From contig OW203732.1 in assembly GCA_934045075.1 (NCBI GenBank), positions 7,279,001 through 7,343,000 on the forward strand: DNA of 64,000 nucleotides, written 5' to 3'. A program made the translations under genes and the position numbers. How positions within the stretch are numbered: position 1 is the stretch's first letter; each line of letters starts with the position of its first letter. The notes below the pieces were generated by a model that searched no databases, had not been told where the DNA came from, and saw nothing but the letters and a program-made list of their open reading frames with translations. Shown here one piece after another: positions 10,582 to 21,235 of the stretch. The stretch is from Yponomeuta sedellus. Taxonomy: Eukaryota > Arthropoda > Insecta > Lepidoptera > Yponomeutidae.

Positions 10582-10960
10582 GTGTCGCACCGAACAAGGA
10601 ACAGAGTAGATAGGCCAGATAGTAAAATGAGAATAGTGGACCGTTTATATTACAGCCAGTTGATGAGCAGCTATTTTTTCGTGCCCCTGGCTTTGGAAAC
10701 TACTGGGGTCTGGGGTTTTCAGGGCAAAGCCTTTATTAAAGAGGTAGGTCGTCGTCTGAGGAACCGCGGCTTGGACTACCGCTCCGGAGCATATTTGATG
10801 CAGGGGATATCCCTAGCAGTGCAGCGCGGTAATGCTGCCAGCGTTAGGGGAACCTTTGGGTCGGATATGTCTCGGGGCGGTTTGATTGAATAATCTTATT
10901 TTATTTGTATAATTTTTTTTTTATTTTTTTTTGTGTTTAAATGACCATTTAGCTTATATA
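10582..10960 (+). pseudogene. C-terminal fragment of a LINE-type polyprotein
   Basis: A 103-aa frame ends at 10893. Its C-terminal part (FVPLALETTGVWG ... QRGNAASVRGTFG) resembles the conserved 'ET.G ... QRGNA' C-terminal motif of invertebrate reverse-transcriptase polyproteins. Stop-flanking T-rich sequence to about 10960 would be the element's 3' end. A second, more decayed 3' end (CGGGGCGGTATTTTTGATTAAT) is at 58560-58690. No catalytic part remains. Confidence 0.5.
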
Positions 10961-11084
10961 ATAATATTATTTTATACGATATGACGATACTGTTGTGGAT
11001 TTATATAGTTTATGTTATTTTTTTATTTGCATGTGACATTTTTAAATAAATATAATGAAATAACAACTCCATAAGCGAAGGGGA

Positions 11085-11240
11085 AAACTTTTTTTTTAAT
11101 GCACTAACCCGTGCTAAGGACAATTTTAAAAAACCGTGCCACTCCTCTGGCTAACCGTGCCAGAGGTCTGGCAGGGGTAGAGTTTTTCCACATGGGTGGA
11201 ATTTTTAGCCTCTAAATGGGTTTTTAAAAAATTGTAGACT
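11085..11240 (-). mobile_element. SINE-A, decayed inverted copy
   Basis: The left edge reads GCACTAACCCGTGCTAAGGA (3' tail, minus strand). The right edge reads TTTTAGCCTCTAAATGGG (pre-tail, plus strand). The same motif pair therefore points inward from both sides, as in the fold-back copies at 56.8 and 61.6 kb. The centre is scrambled and holds the small hairpin CTCTGGC...GCCAGAG. Confidence 0.6.
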
Positions 11241-11264
11241 GCGTTAATCACATCACATCACACT

Positions 11265-11392
11265 TATGTTATAAAGGCGAAAGTTAATGAGTGTGAATGT
11301 TTGGTACGTTTTCTCTAAACGGCTGGAGCGGTTTTATTAAAATTTGGTATGGAGTTAGCTGATATTCTGGATTAACACATAGGTTACGCTTT
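11265..11392 (+). repeat. Widespread lepidopteran-type interspersed repeat
   Basis: TTATAAAGGCGAAAGTTAATG, then AAATTTGGTATGGAGTTAGC and TTAACACATAGGTTACG: same block order as the copy at 1984-2190 in the opposite orientation. Confidence 0.65.
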
Positions 11393-11640
11393 CTATCTAT
11401 AATCAGCCCACATCAACCCACTGCTGGGCATAGGCCTCCTTTTTATTACGCCATTCCTCACGGTCCTGTGCTAACCTGGTCCATCTCTGGCCCGCAACCC
11501 TCACGATGTCGTCTGACCATCGTGTCGGTGGTCTGCCTACCAACTTCCTTCCCTCCCTTGACCACCACTCCGATACTGCCCTGGTCCACCGGCCGTCTTC
11601 CCTTCTAGCCAAGTGTCCCGCCCATCTCCACTATAAGTCT
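11393..11640 (-). pseudogene. RTE-type LINE ORF C-terminus, fragment
   Basis: The minus frame ends ...GRPPTRWSDDIVRVAG, QRWTRLAQDREEWRN and YAQQW. This is the typical end of RTE-like insect LINE polyproteins, where the last codons double as the CCACTGCTGGGCATAGGCC repeat seen on the plus strand. 5'-truncated; no reverse-transcriptase motifs. Confidence 0.7.
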
Positions 11641-11799
11641 GTGATCCGCTCACCAACGTCTTCGACCTACTACGCTTACGGTTACGCTTTACTGCGGGAA
11701 AATATCTTATTCCCGCGGAAAAATTGACAAACCGTGGGTAACACTGAGAGGCACAACTGGTTTGAAATAGAGATAAATAAAGATGCCTCCTGGCTCCTC

Positions 11800-12160
11800 G
11801 ATCAAAAAGATTGTATTAGTGGAAAGCCGCTGCAGCCTCTATAGGTTGGCCGTGAATGACCATCGTGTGCGTATGCCCCGCGCCGTTGTGTCGTAGACAC
11901 AGCCAGATGCAGAGCTAAACAATTTTTGTCATACTCAAAATGTAAGATGGCGAAAAGGTACATAATTCGTTTCGCTTCCCGAAGAATGTTTTCTAGAAAC
12001 AATCTTTCAAGTTGCTCTATCAACCAATCAGTTTGTACCCGCCACTTTTCTCCATCGTCGGCCATCCTCATCCAGCCACTGTCAGCAATCTGCCCTAGAT
12101 CGTTGGTCCAGGGCATCGGGATCATCGGGCACAGGGATCGTTGAAAAATGCCCACCAATT
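11800..12160 (-). pseudogene. RTE-type LINE ORF C-terminus, divergent fragment
   Basis: The minus frame includes MPWTNDLGQIADSGWMRMAD and DGEKWRVQ, an eroded version of the RW.DD....AG..WMR.A.D...WR motif. It continues into unrelated sequence. Confidence 0.5.
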
Positions 12161-12270
12161 TAGATTTTCGTGTTGTTTAAAACACTATCGATCATTTCGT
12201 GAGGTTTTGCCTATAACGAGCATTCGCTATAATGTTCATCACAGTGTACACCTAATGCTCGTTACACGCT

Positions 12271-13039
12271 TAAGGCTGACATTCAGAGACGAATGCCAAG
12301 TTCACGCTTAGAGCAGTCAGCAAAGTAAACTAAAGTCATACTTAGTAAAGCGCCGAAATTTTCGTATTCACATTCGATCGGGAGCCGGAGTTAAGCATGA
12401 GCTAAGACAAGAACTGCCTTAAGAAAGTCATCTATAGTGTCTATTATTTTTTAGTGATGTAGTTCTTACCGGTTTTTTAAATATTATATCGCTACACGAG
12501 AGCAGGACGACATCATACAAGTTTATGTATGTGTGAGAGTGAAATAAAAAGCTCACACATAATGCTCGTAGAACATAAGTGAAGTGACGTTTGGAGTCGT
12601 CTGTGAACAAAAGAATTTTTTACATTCTTTGGTTGTTGGTTGGCGCGAGTTTTATAAGTTGGCGAAAATTGTACCTATTCTTAATTCTGTAAATTATTCA
12701 GTTTCGTTGATTTTTCATAGACTGACGCAGAAAATGACTTCTTCTAAAATGTCTATAAGTAACTTCAAAGCGATTAGTAAACACAATGCTAATCACAAAT
12801 TCCAACCAAAACAATACGACAAAAAGGTAACCTCAAAATGTAGAGAACCAAATGACAGATGACAGTTCTATCTAAGTTCACGTAAAGTCACCAATATTGG
12901 CTACTTACACTTAGCTAAGTACCATTTCATACTCAACTTTATAAGATTTGATTCTGAATACGAAATATTTCTAAGTACGTGATTTTGACATTTCTGAGAC
13001 CGGTCTCAGCTTAGTTTTCGTCTCTGAATGTCAGCCTTA
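12271..13039. mobile_element. Non-autonomous TIR element, 769 bp
   Basis: Perfect 23-bp terminal inverted repeats at 12271-12293 and 13017-13039 (TAAGGCTGACATTCAGAGAC and three more bases). If the target duplication is TA, the element itself would start AGGCTGAC. The only internal frame (12584-12862, 92 aa) resembles no transposase I know. Probably a MITE of Tc1/mariner type. Confidence 0.7.
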
Positions 13040-14095
13040 GTCTATCAGCAGCCTTAAGCGAAAAACGCGACGAAATATGCTAAGGACCTCGCGTTGAATA
13101 TTCTAGAGCGAGCGCCTCTCAAAACATCCACAATTCTCGACAAACATGCCGGGGTAAAAAGCAAACGAATCCGGCCACGCTTCATCTGTTTGCATGCACC
13201 CTTTCTGTAGGTAAAGAAAACAGTTTTCCACAGAAAAAAAATACGCCTAAATATCTCCCAACAAATGTGCGGCGAAGGAATTCGGTAAACATGAATCTGC
13301 CAAGTCAATCTTATGCAAACCGACCGAAAAGTTATCTTCAGGGAAAGGTTTTTAGGGAATCAGTCGGGGAATAAACATGCCTAGTCGTCTACCTACAGAT
13401 ATAATACAATCCGGGTTTATTCGGTCGAGATCAGTGATATTGGTCGTAGCCTTTTACCACATGAGAATTGATTACAGGCTGGGCAGGTAAGCGAGTCGTG
13501 GCGTTTTCAATAACCGGTAGGGATTTGCTGATTCTACTATTTTGAGGTAAGAAAACTAGAAAATTTTGCTGCTTTTGATTTTGATTGATTTGCACAGCGA
13601 TAGTAATTTTATCTTAAGGTCAAAGTAAAACCAAGAGTTTAGAGTATTAGTATATTTCAAAACAGCTGATCTAATTTGTTACGTATATTTGGAAGGGGGT
13701 GATGATTTGGGCGCAGTATTTTAGAAATAGATATACTTTTAAATTATTTAAGTTATGAATATAGTTAGGTTAATTCAAATATATGTCTTACATATCGAAT
13801 TTGCATATAGTTTCTGTACAGATAAAGAAAATAAAGTAATGAAAAAAATTGTTACGTTCAATTTTTTTAAGTTGACTTAGTCAATGTCAAATTTGTTTCA
13901 TCAGGGATAATCGCCCTGATAAAACAAATAACGAAGGTGACAAACCATCTCTACGTTTATTAGACGCAATCGTCCGTGACACTATTGACATGACAATTTA
14001 GAAGAAGAAAGACAGTTATTGGCAACAGCAGTCACACACATAAAGGTACAATTAGACATTAGATACATGCACAGATGAGACGATTAGTTAGTGCC
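13040..14095. other. Unassigned stretch
   Basis: No recognised gene or repeat. One small hairpin at about 13891-13929 (ATTTGTTTCATCAGGG and its complement, one mismatch). Confidence 0.4.
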
Positions 14096-14107
14096 AATAT
14101 GAATAGT

Positions 14108-15532
14108 TTAAAAACCTATTTAGAGGCTAAAAATTTCACCCATGCCGGGATTCGAACCCGCAACCTCTGGCTATCCGTACCAGCGCTCTACCAATTGAGC
14201 CAATGGGCGACTCACGGCATCAGTGAAATTTCGAACCTCTTTACAATATTCTCTGTATCACGTACAGGCAGCGACATCTGACTTAAGCAAATTGCATTAC
14301 TTACAGCCCCGACTACCTACTTTGCAGTTAGGTTTAACATCGGAACGATATCACTGTACCCACATGATTACACTATTTTTATTTTTAATGCACTAACCCG
14401 TGCTAAGGAACAAATTTAAAAACCTATTTAGAGGCTAAAAATTTCACCCATGCCGGGATTCGAACCCGCAACCTCTGGCTATCCGTACCAGCGCTCTACC
14501 AATTGAGCCAATGGGCGACTCACGGCATCAGTGAAATTTCGAACCTCTTTACAATATTCTCTGTATTACGTACAGGCAGCGACATCTGACTTAAGCAAAT
14601 TGCATTACTTACAGCCCCGACTACTTACTTTGCAGTTAGGTTTAACATCGGAACGATATCACTGTACCCACATGATTACACTATTTTTATTTTTAATGCA
14701 CTAACCCGTGCTAAGGAACAAATTTAAAAACCTATTTAGAGGCTAAAAATTTCACCCATGCCGGGATTCGAACCCGCAACCTCTGGCTATCCGTACCAGC
14801 GCTCTACCAATTGAGCCAATGGGCGACTCACGGCATGGGTGAAATTTTTAGCCTCTAAATAGGTTTTTAAATTTGTTCCTTAGCACGGGTTAGTGCATTA
14901 AAAATAAAAATAGTGTAATCATGTGGGTACAGTGATATCGTTCCGATGTTAAACCTAACTGCAAAGTAGGTAGTCGGGGCTGTAAGTAATGCAATTTGCT
15001 TAAGTCAGATGTCGCTGCCTGTACGTAATACAGAGAATATTGTAAAGAGGTTCGAAATTTCACTGATGCCGTGAGTCGCCCATTGGCTCAATTGGTAGAG
15101 CGCTGGTACGGATAGCCAGAGGTTGCGGGTTCGAATCCCGGCATGGGTGAAATTTTTAGCCTCTAAATAGGTTTTTAAATTTGTTCCTTAGCACGGGTTA
15201 GTGCATTAAAAATAAAAATAGTGTAATCATGTGGGTACAGTGATATCGTTCCGATGTTAAACCTAACTGCAAAGTAGGTAGTCGGGGCTGTAAGTAATGC
15301 AATTTGCTTAAGTCAGATGTCGCTGCCTGTACGTAATACAGAGAATATTGTAAAGAGGTTCGAAATTTCACTGATGCCGTGAGTCGCCCATTGGCTCAAT
15401 TGGTAGAGCGCTGGTACGGATAGCCAGAGGTTGCGGGTTCGAATCCCGGCATGGGTGAAATTTTTAGCCTCTAAATAGGTTTTTAAATTTGTTCCTTAGC
15501 ACGGGTTAGTGCATTAAAAATAAAAATAGTGT
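14108..15532. mobile_element. SINE-A palindromic array with 12-bp target duplication
   Basis: Two arms of about 656 bp (14108-14763 and 14831-15486) are nearly identical reverse complements around a 67-bp spacer. Each arm is a head-to-tail array with a 308-bp period. tRNA-like heads lie at 14138-14208, 14446-14516 and 14754-14824 (minus) and at 15078-15148 and 15386-15456 (plus). The heads have good A and B boxes (GGTTCGAATCC). Their anticodon loop is ACGGATA, with C at position 33 where tRNA has U, so they are not tRNA genes. The whole block is flanked by AATATGAATAGT (14096-14107 and 15533-15544). It ends 3' with GTGCATTAAAAATAAAAATA. Confidence 0.9.
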
Positions 15533-15544
15533 AATATGAATAGT

Positions 15545-15990
15545 GACAACATAACATAACCTCACGATTGTATCCCAGAGATTTGCGCCCCGTGCAGTAC
15601 AATTCCACCAAACTGCGATCCCAAACCCGTATTCACAGCGTTGGGATTTTGGGCATTACCCCACAATGATGACACAACCTTGCGCTATGGCGCTCATTAG
15701 GGCAGAGCCATGTCCAGCAGTTGACTAATATAGCCTGAAGAAGAAGAAGAGGTAGGCAGAGACTATGGTCAGACACTGTCACTTGCCACAATCCTGACCT
15801 TCACTTCATCAATATTCATAAGTCGCACGCCGGTTCTGGGTATTTTTTATCTTCTCCTTTGCTGCTACATCCTCTATTTGGTCGACGTATGACCGCCCCT
15901 TGCCGGCCCTTCCACTCACTTTCGTAATATGTAATGGTTTCGTCAATCTTTCTTCTTTAATCCTCTTCACATGTCCAAACCGTCCAAACG
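15545..15990 (-). pseudogene. LINE C-terminal/3' end repeat, interrupted
   Basis: Plus strand starts ACATAACCTCACGATTGTAT and resumes after an insertion with GTAGGCAGAGAC...CACTTGCCACAATCCTGAC. Reverse-complemented it reads like a LINE polyprotein end (...DRGKW..., stop, TATG-rich tail). Related copies are at 22060-22265 and 23960-24070. It is split by the element at 15567-15748. Confidence 0.55.
15567..15748 (+). mobile_element. RTE-tailed short retroelement, nested
   Basis: GCAGTACAATTCCACCAAAC, GGGCATTACCCCACAATGAT, GCGCTCATTAGGG, GTCCAGCAGTTGACTAATAT, then AGCCTGAAGAAGAAGAAGAG. It sits inside the LINE repeat above, between CCCAGAG and GGTAGGCAGAG, which are adjacent in the uninterrupted copy at 22.08 kb. 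Confidence 0.75.
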
Positions 15991-16129
15991 CAACATTCCT
16001 TTCCCAATTCTAGTAACTAAATCCTCTTTCAGAATGAACAGTGTAATATATACTTATACTTAAGAATAATACACTTACATAAACTTTTACATTATTATAC
16101 ATATAGCAATAATAAACATACATAAAGTG

Positions 16130-16390
16130 ACATATCGCTCATTTGGCAGAATAATGATGCAAATGTACTTTTTTGCCAATTTGAGTTAAGTATGCCAAAA
16201 CACCCGAAATAACTGTTTACACTTGGGGAAAAAATGACAGTAATGTAGTTTTATTTTTTATCGCGTGACAGCGCCACTGTCGTTGTGGCATTTTGACAAA
16301 GTTCTAACACTTCTGAATGAAACAACGGTCTCTCCTGTAAAATTGGAAAAAGGACATTTGCGTCAATATTCTGCCAAATGAGCGATATGT
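16130..16390. mobile_element. MITE, 261 bp
   Basis: The ends are inverted copies of ACATATCGCTCATTTGGCAG (perfect for 24 bp, about 85-90% over 50 bp). There is no coding capacity. The target duplication is unclear. Confidence 0.8.
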
Positions 16391-17165
16391 TCCGACATCA
16401 TTGGTTCCTCGCTGTAGCCTTCAGGAAAGTAAATCAAGATTTCCCGAAAAATACTTACTCAAATAAAAGAATTTAGTCCACGCTTAAATAAAGTAGCGCT
16501 TCATCTAATACGCAAACGAATTAGAGATGTAAATAGCAAAAACATGTTCCCATTTATTAGGCGCGCGGGGAGTTGTCATTTTTCTGCCTCATTTTTTATT
16601 CATTCGGCCAATTCATTTCAGTATAAATAAAATTATACGGCATGTCGTTTCATTATCCGGATTTCCATGAAACATTTCCAGCCTTTTGAGTTTTGAAAAA
16701 GTTCTCAAGAACCAGCGCACAAACGTAGCACCTTTTTCCGTTAAACTCTGTATCAGATGACACTCCCTAGGAGGTAAACAAAGTCGTTGATAAATTGTTC
16801 TTTTCCAATTGCCTGGTCACTACAGTACAGGGTATTCTAGTTTGGAACCAGAGGGATGAGATTTTAAAATGCATAGTGGTTCCGTAGAGTCATATTAGTC
16901 CGGTAATGATCATTTCATTCACACTATCGGTACCTCGTCTAGTAACCAATCGCATTGCAATGGTATAACCAGTGCTAATTAACTAGCGCCATGCGCCATT
17001 CAATCTTCTATTTAATTTATACCCCTGGAATGACATTGTACTGCTATTGCTTTGTAGACTATCAACGTAAAGCAAATAACAACCATTGCGTGCTTATATC
17101 ATTCTATTGAAACTATGTAAGTATTAGACTCTAGGGCTAGGTCAAGTGATTGTGTTGTGTGGACG
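16391..17165. other. Unassigned stretch
   Basis: Nothing recognised. Confidence 0.4.
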
Positions 17166-17169
17166 TTAT

Positions 17170-17330
17170 TACTATTATAAATTCATTTATTCACTACTGG
17201 ACATGTGCCTGCCTCAAGGCACGCCAGTTCATAGTGTCCTCGGCCATCCTCATATAGCCACCCCATCGGCACTCTTACTAAAATCGTCGGTCTAGCGAGC
17301 TGAACTATTTCCTCAAACTGCAAATGTCAT
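17170..17330 (-). pseudogene. RTE-type LINE ORF C-terminus, fragment
   Basis: Reverse-complement reading, with frameshifts, gives RW.DDI..VA..RW.YMAED..NWRA.RQAHVQ near the CACTACTGGACATGTGCC repeat. Strongly eroded. Confidence 0.45.
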
Positions 17331-17365
17331 TCAATGTATATTAGGTACAAAGACGATTAACATTC

Positions 17366-17624
17366 CGATTTGCAGTTAGGTGTTACATTCCGATGTAAAA
17401 CCTAACTGCAAAGTAGGTACTCGGGGCTGCAAGTGATGCAAATTACTTCAGCCAGTAGTCGCTGCCTGTACCTAATACAGAGACTTAAGAGTTAAGAGGT
17501 TCGAAATTTCACTGATGCCGGTGAGTCGCCCATTAGCTCAGTTGGAAAAAGCGCTGGCACGGATAGCCAGAGGGTTCGAATCCCGGCATGGGTGGAATTT
17601 TTAGCCTCTAAATAGGTTTTTAAC
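17366..17624 (+). mobile_element. SINE-A copy
   Basis: Body from CCGATGTAAAACCTAACTGC, then TTCGAAATTTCACTGATGCC, a degenerate tRNA-like head (17528-17590) and TTTTAGCCTCTAAATAGG. The first bases are preceded by their own reverse complement (TTTGCAGTTAGGT), giving a small snap-back at the 5' end. It ends at GGTTTTTAA without the longer 3' tail. Confidence 0.85.
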
Positions 17625-18654
17625 ACTAATTAAAGGCAAATTTTAAACAAATTCCATTGAAAACTTATGAAGGTATTAATTGACTTAAGCAATAAAAAAC
17701 CCTTTTCTACGGATCCCTACACTATACTGGTTTGGCCGGTTTTTTCCAATTACTTTATAGGTAAATGTGATCCACCCACTGCCACGACAGTAAAGTTAAA
17801 ATGAAATGTTACCATGAAATTAATATCTTATGAACGTGCGTGCGAATAGCGAGTTGATTCGAATAATCAAATGTCAAAGAACAATTTGTTTACATTTATC
17901 AAGCCTCGTCTGGAACAGAGTATACGTATTACATTGTTTTTGAAGAATGGCATTACTGCTAAAACCGTTCTTTAAGCAAGTTTTCTTGCAGAAACTTCGA
18001 TGATTTATGGAGACTTATCTCGAGAAAACCGAGCGATCACCGACAAACTTGTTACGTACGATGGATTAGCTTGTTTAGCCCAGAGACTTCCTTCCGCTTC
18101 GCTGGTCACACCTACCTGAAAGGAGTTTATTTTAACAAAAAGGTGGTGTCTGCTGTAGAAGGTAATAAACACATTTTAAAAGTGCTGCCAAGAACTGAAG
18201 ATATGAAGTTAAACATGTTGAAGAAACCTGATCGCCGACCCGCGGCAGGCATGCTGAGTAATTAAGCCCATAGTCTCTCCCGGAGGAAAGTCCTGCGCCT
18301 TGCAGTGGGACGGATCATCATCATCACCATCATCATCAGTCTCTACTACTCGTAATATACTGCAAGGTTAAATGGCAAAGAAAAAACAATGAAAATAAGA
18401 GAACAGAAAATTGCACGATTTTATAGACGACTTAAAAAAAAAAAGCATGATTGTATATATTAAAATATATATATTACTTAAGTTACTATAGGCTAGAATA
18501 AGCGTGTGTAGTACGACAACACCAGTACGCAAGATAATGTAGCTCAGAGAGATAGAGTACAATGGGAAAAATAAATAATAATTATAAATAAAAAAAGGCA
18601 CGGACCCAGAGTCTGTGGAAACAGAAGTATTATAAAAAAATATATATACTGCTC
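17625..18654. other. Unassigned stretch with (ATC)n
   Basis: A frame of 64 aa at 18071-18265 has no recognisable domain. A (CAT)n run is at about 18312-18340. AT-rich after 18400. Confidence 0.4.
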
Positions 18655-18700
18655 TGGACATAGCCCTCCCCTAATGAGCGCCATAGCACCCATAGCACAA
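18655..18700 (-). mobile_element. RTE-tailed retroelement, fragment
   Basis: CTGGACATAGCCCTCCCCTA and ATGAGCGCCATAGC only; the rest is missing. Confidence 0.5.
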
Positions 18701-18702
18701 TG

Positions 18703-18795
18703 AAATGGTTTTATTCAAAGTAGCGTAGAAACTGCTGCTTAATGAACGTTACATATCAAAAAAGGTGTCCATTTCACAATCTAGATAATTTTGTT
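18703..18795 (+). repeat. Short repeat (TTTTATTCAAAGTAG family), copy 1
   Basis: TTTTATTCAAAGTAGCG ... TTAATGAACGTTACA ... GGTGTCCATTTCA ... ATCTAGATAATTTTG. The same blocks recur at 20015-20110 (plus) and, more decayed, at 42655-42745 (minus) and 38548-38650. Class unknown. Confidence 0.6.
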
Positions 18796-18799
18796 TGTT

Positions 18800-20010
18800 A
18801 CCACACTAGTTGTAAGTCTGTGCGGTGGTAATCAGAGGAAGGCTGTACATTAAGATTAGTTGGCGCTTATCGTTTATGGTTAATTTTAGTCACATTTTAC
18901 ATTACAAATCATTAGAACTCATGCATTACTTATTAGCAAAGTGTTTTTTGATCTTTATTTCCTTATTTTCACAACTGCCTAAATATTTGAATGACAATGC
19001 ATAACGTCGAGCGTCATTTACAAAGTTTCAAATATTAATTTAGTATAATTAATTAATGTTCGGGGATTTGGCGTAATTCAATTTTATCGGAAGAGATCGA
19101 CAACGTTTCGCTAAATATTCAGTTCTTATGCATGCTGTAATATAATAAATTCCCTTCCTGATAAAATACCTGCAACTCCCATATGAATGTGACTCATTTG
19201 GAGCGCCAATTTTTGCCTTACTTTCCAGTTGAGGAGACATTTTAAAAGAGCAAGCAAAGCTTTGTTTTTTGAGCTCTATCGACGGAGCCGGCTTTGTGCC
19301 AGCGTGCCGGTGACAGGCGCCGCGTCCGCATCCTTGCCGGGGCACTAGGGTGTACAGAAGGAAGCGATAAATGCGTGCTGCCATGTCTTACATGTGTCTT
19401 CGAGACAGGAACGCTCAAAAAAGACAAAGTTTAAGTTGCACAGAGAGTCATGGAGCGTACGTGTATATAAGGGTAGTAGTAGACTGAGCATCAAATGATG
19501 GAGAAAAATAAAAATTAGATGAATAAGAAGCTGTGTAATTGAGGGAAAGATAGTGGCTTTGACGTGGAAGTGGGCGAGCCGATCACTAATAGTCAGTTAA
19601 CCTAGCTAAGTAGCTAGGTTAACTGACTATTAGTGATTGGCAATAGAGCGGCAACCCCGATCAGAAAAACGATTAATAGCCAAATCAGCTAGAAGGTCTG
19701 ATGATATAACCCGGTAGCCGGCAAACAGTGTTTGCGTATGGCATAAGAGAAGTGGCGAGAATACGAACAAAACATACCCAGCAGTGGGCGCCCACAGGTT
19801 TATGATGATAAAAAGAAAACTCGAGGAAGTACTGGCTCTGAAGTACTGGAAACAAAGCGATGTAATTAGCGCGCCATCTTTCTGTATGGGAGTGAAGTCT
19901 TTGAGATAACCATGCAGTGGAGACGGGCGGATGACCGAGAAGCAAAGTGGTGAACCTATAGGCCCAGGTGTGAGTGAATGTGCTCTAATAAATGGATGAA
20001 TTGAGAAATT
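18800..20010. other. Unassigned stretch
   Basis: Minus-strand frames of 61-133 aa at 19049-20031 have no domain I recognise and no codon pattern that argues for a gene. It contains the palindrome listed separately. Confidence 0.4.
19582..19637. repeat. Perfect 56-bp palindrome
   Basis: 27-bp arms (19582-19608 and 19611-19637), perfect, separated by 2 bp (AG). Core: GTTAACCTAGCTA. No copies elsewhere in the window. Confidence 0.9.
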
Positions 20011-20014
20011 AAAT

Positions 20015-20110
20015 GAAAAGATTTTATTCAAAGTAGCGCAAAAACTGCGGTTTAATGAACGTTACAATTGAAACAAGGTGTCCATTTCAAAATCTAGATC
20101 ATTTTGGAGA
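20015..20110 (+). repeat. Short repeat (TTTTATTCAAAGTAG family), copy 2
   Basis: Blocks as in copy 1 at 18703, about 85% similar by eye. Confidence 0.6.
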
Positions 20111-20413
20111 AAAAATGGACAAAAAAACTTCAAACTCAATCTTTTCAAAGTCCTTAATTAACATAGTTTTATTATACAACATAGAACTCATGCATTGTAT
20201 TGCAGAGCTGCTAGTACTCGGTATTCTATACAATGAACGTCCTGTATAGAGAGCGATTTTAATTTCAAGGTTATACAATTAATGGATCTCATCATCATCA
20301 TCAGGCATTTCATTCAGGCATCAGACGCCTACTGCTGGACATAAAAATTCAAATCGAAGTTGAAAAAGTAATTTAACTGTCTAGTATTTTCTAAGGTTAA
20401 CACGAGCTGTAGA

Positions 20414-20570
20414 CATAATTAAAACTGTTTTTATACGGATTTATGCTCGTTTATTACATTTTTACAATTTTCCAACGTTTCGGCACTTTTTCAGGTGCCG
20501 TGGTCCCGGATGACAAATTGTAAAAATGTAATAAACGAGCATAAATCCGTATAAAAACAGTTTTAATTAA
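20414..20570. mobile_element. Hairpin element, copy 2
   Basis: Same outer arms as 2224-2377 (ATACGGATTTATGCTCG). The centre after GGTGCCG differs (GTGGTCCCGGATGAC) and breaks the inner part of the palindrome. Confidence 0.8.
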
Positions 20571-20919
20571 ATTTAACTGTCGCCAAAAAAACTTAAAAAG
20601 TCACTTAAACTAGACAAAGTTAATTACTTGTGAATACGATATTCGACGGTAACGTGCATCGATTGGTTTTGCTACACTATAAGGAGCGTATGCACCTAAA
20701 TTGGTCACCTCGGAATTCTGCAATTCGTTGTAATCAATCCCCGATAAAATTTATTCCTTAATGTATACCAGGAAATACATTGATCGAGACCATAAATATG
20801 TAGTGTGTGTATTTGTTTTGTTTTGTAGTGAGCGAAATTTTCTTCTAAAATAATTTCTATAAATATAAACATGTTATTGGCTCTCACTCTTTATTTCGAC
20901 TGCAATATATTTTGAATCA

Positions 20920-21235
20920 CTCGTAGCCCCGGCTGCCTGAGTGATCTTAAACAATCACGAAGCAACATAGGGCTTGTTAAGCAACATAGGGCTTGTTCAG
21001 TGCATGGATGGGTGACCGTCTATGACTAACGCTAGTGGCATTTTTCCGAGTGGCTCTGTGCTTCACAAGGCACGTTAAGGCTATTCGAGCCCCTAAGGCG
21101 GCTTGAAAACTTCTGATGATAAGAACAGCCAACTAGTCCTGCAAGCCTCCACCAATCCGGACTTGGCCCCTGTGGTGGAGTATGGCCAATGCCTTCCTCA
21201 AGGAAGAGACGTAATGGGTTGATGATGATGATAAG
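20920..21235 (+). mobile_element. 5S-rRNA-derived SINE (subfamily 2)
   Basis: CGTAGCCCCGGCTGCCTGAG, GCAACATAGGGC (duplicated in tandem here), GGATGGGTGACCGTCTATG, body, and a (GATGAT) tail at 21220-21235. The 5S-like part resembles 5S rRNA around the C box. Confidence 0.8.

Noticed and set aside
14138..15456. Cluster of five tRNA genes
   Set aside because: No U33, acceptor stem and T-stem mismatches, and identical SINE tails: tRNA-like SINE heads.
14138..15456. CRISPR-like array (regular 308-bp period)
   Set aside because: Units are full SINE copies without spacers, in a eukaryotic context.
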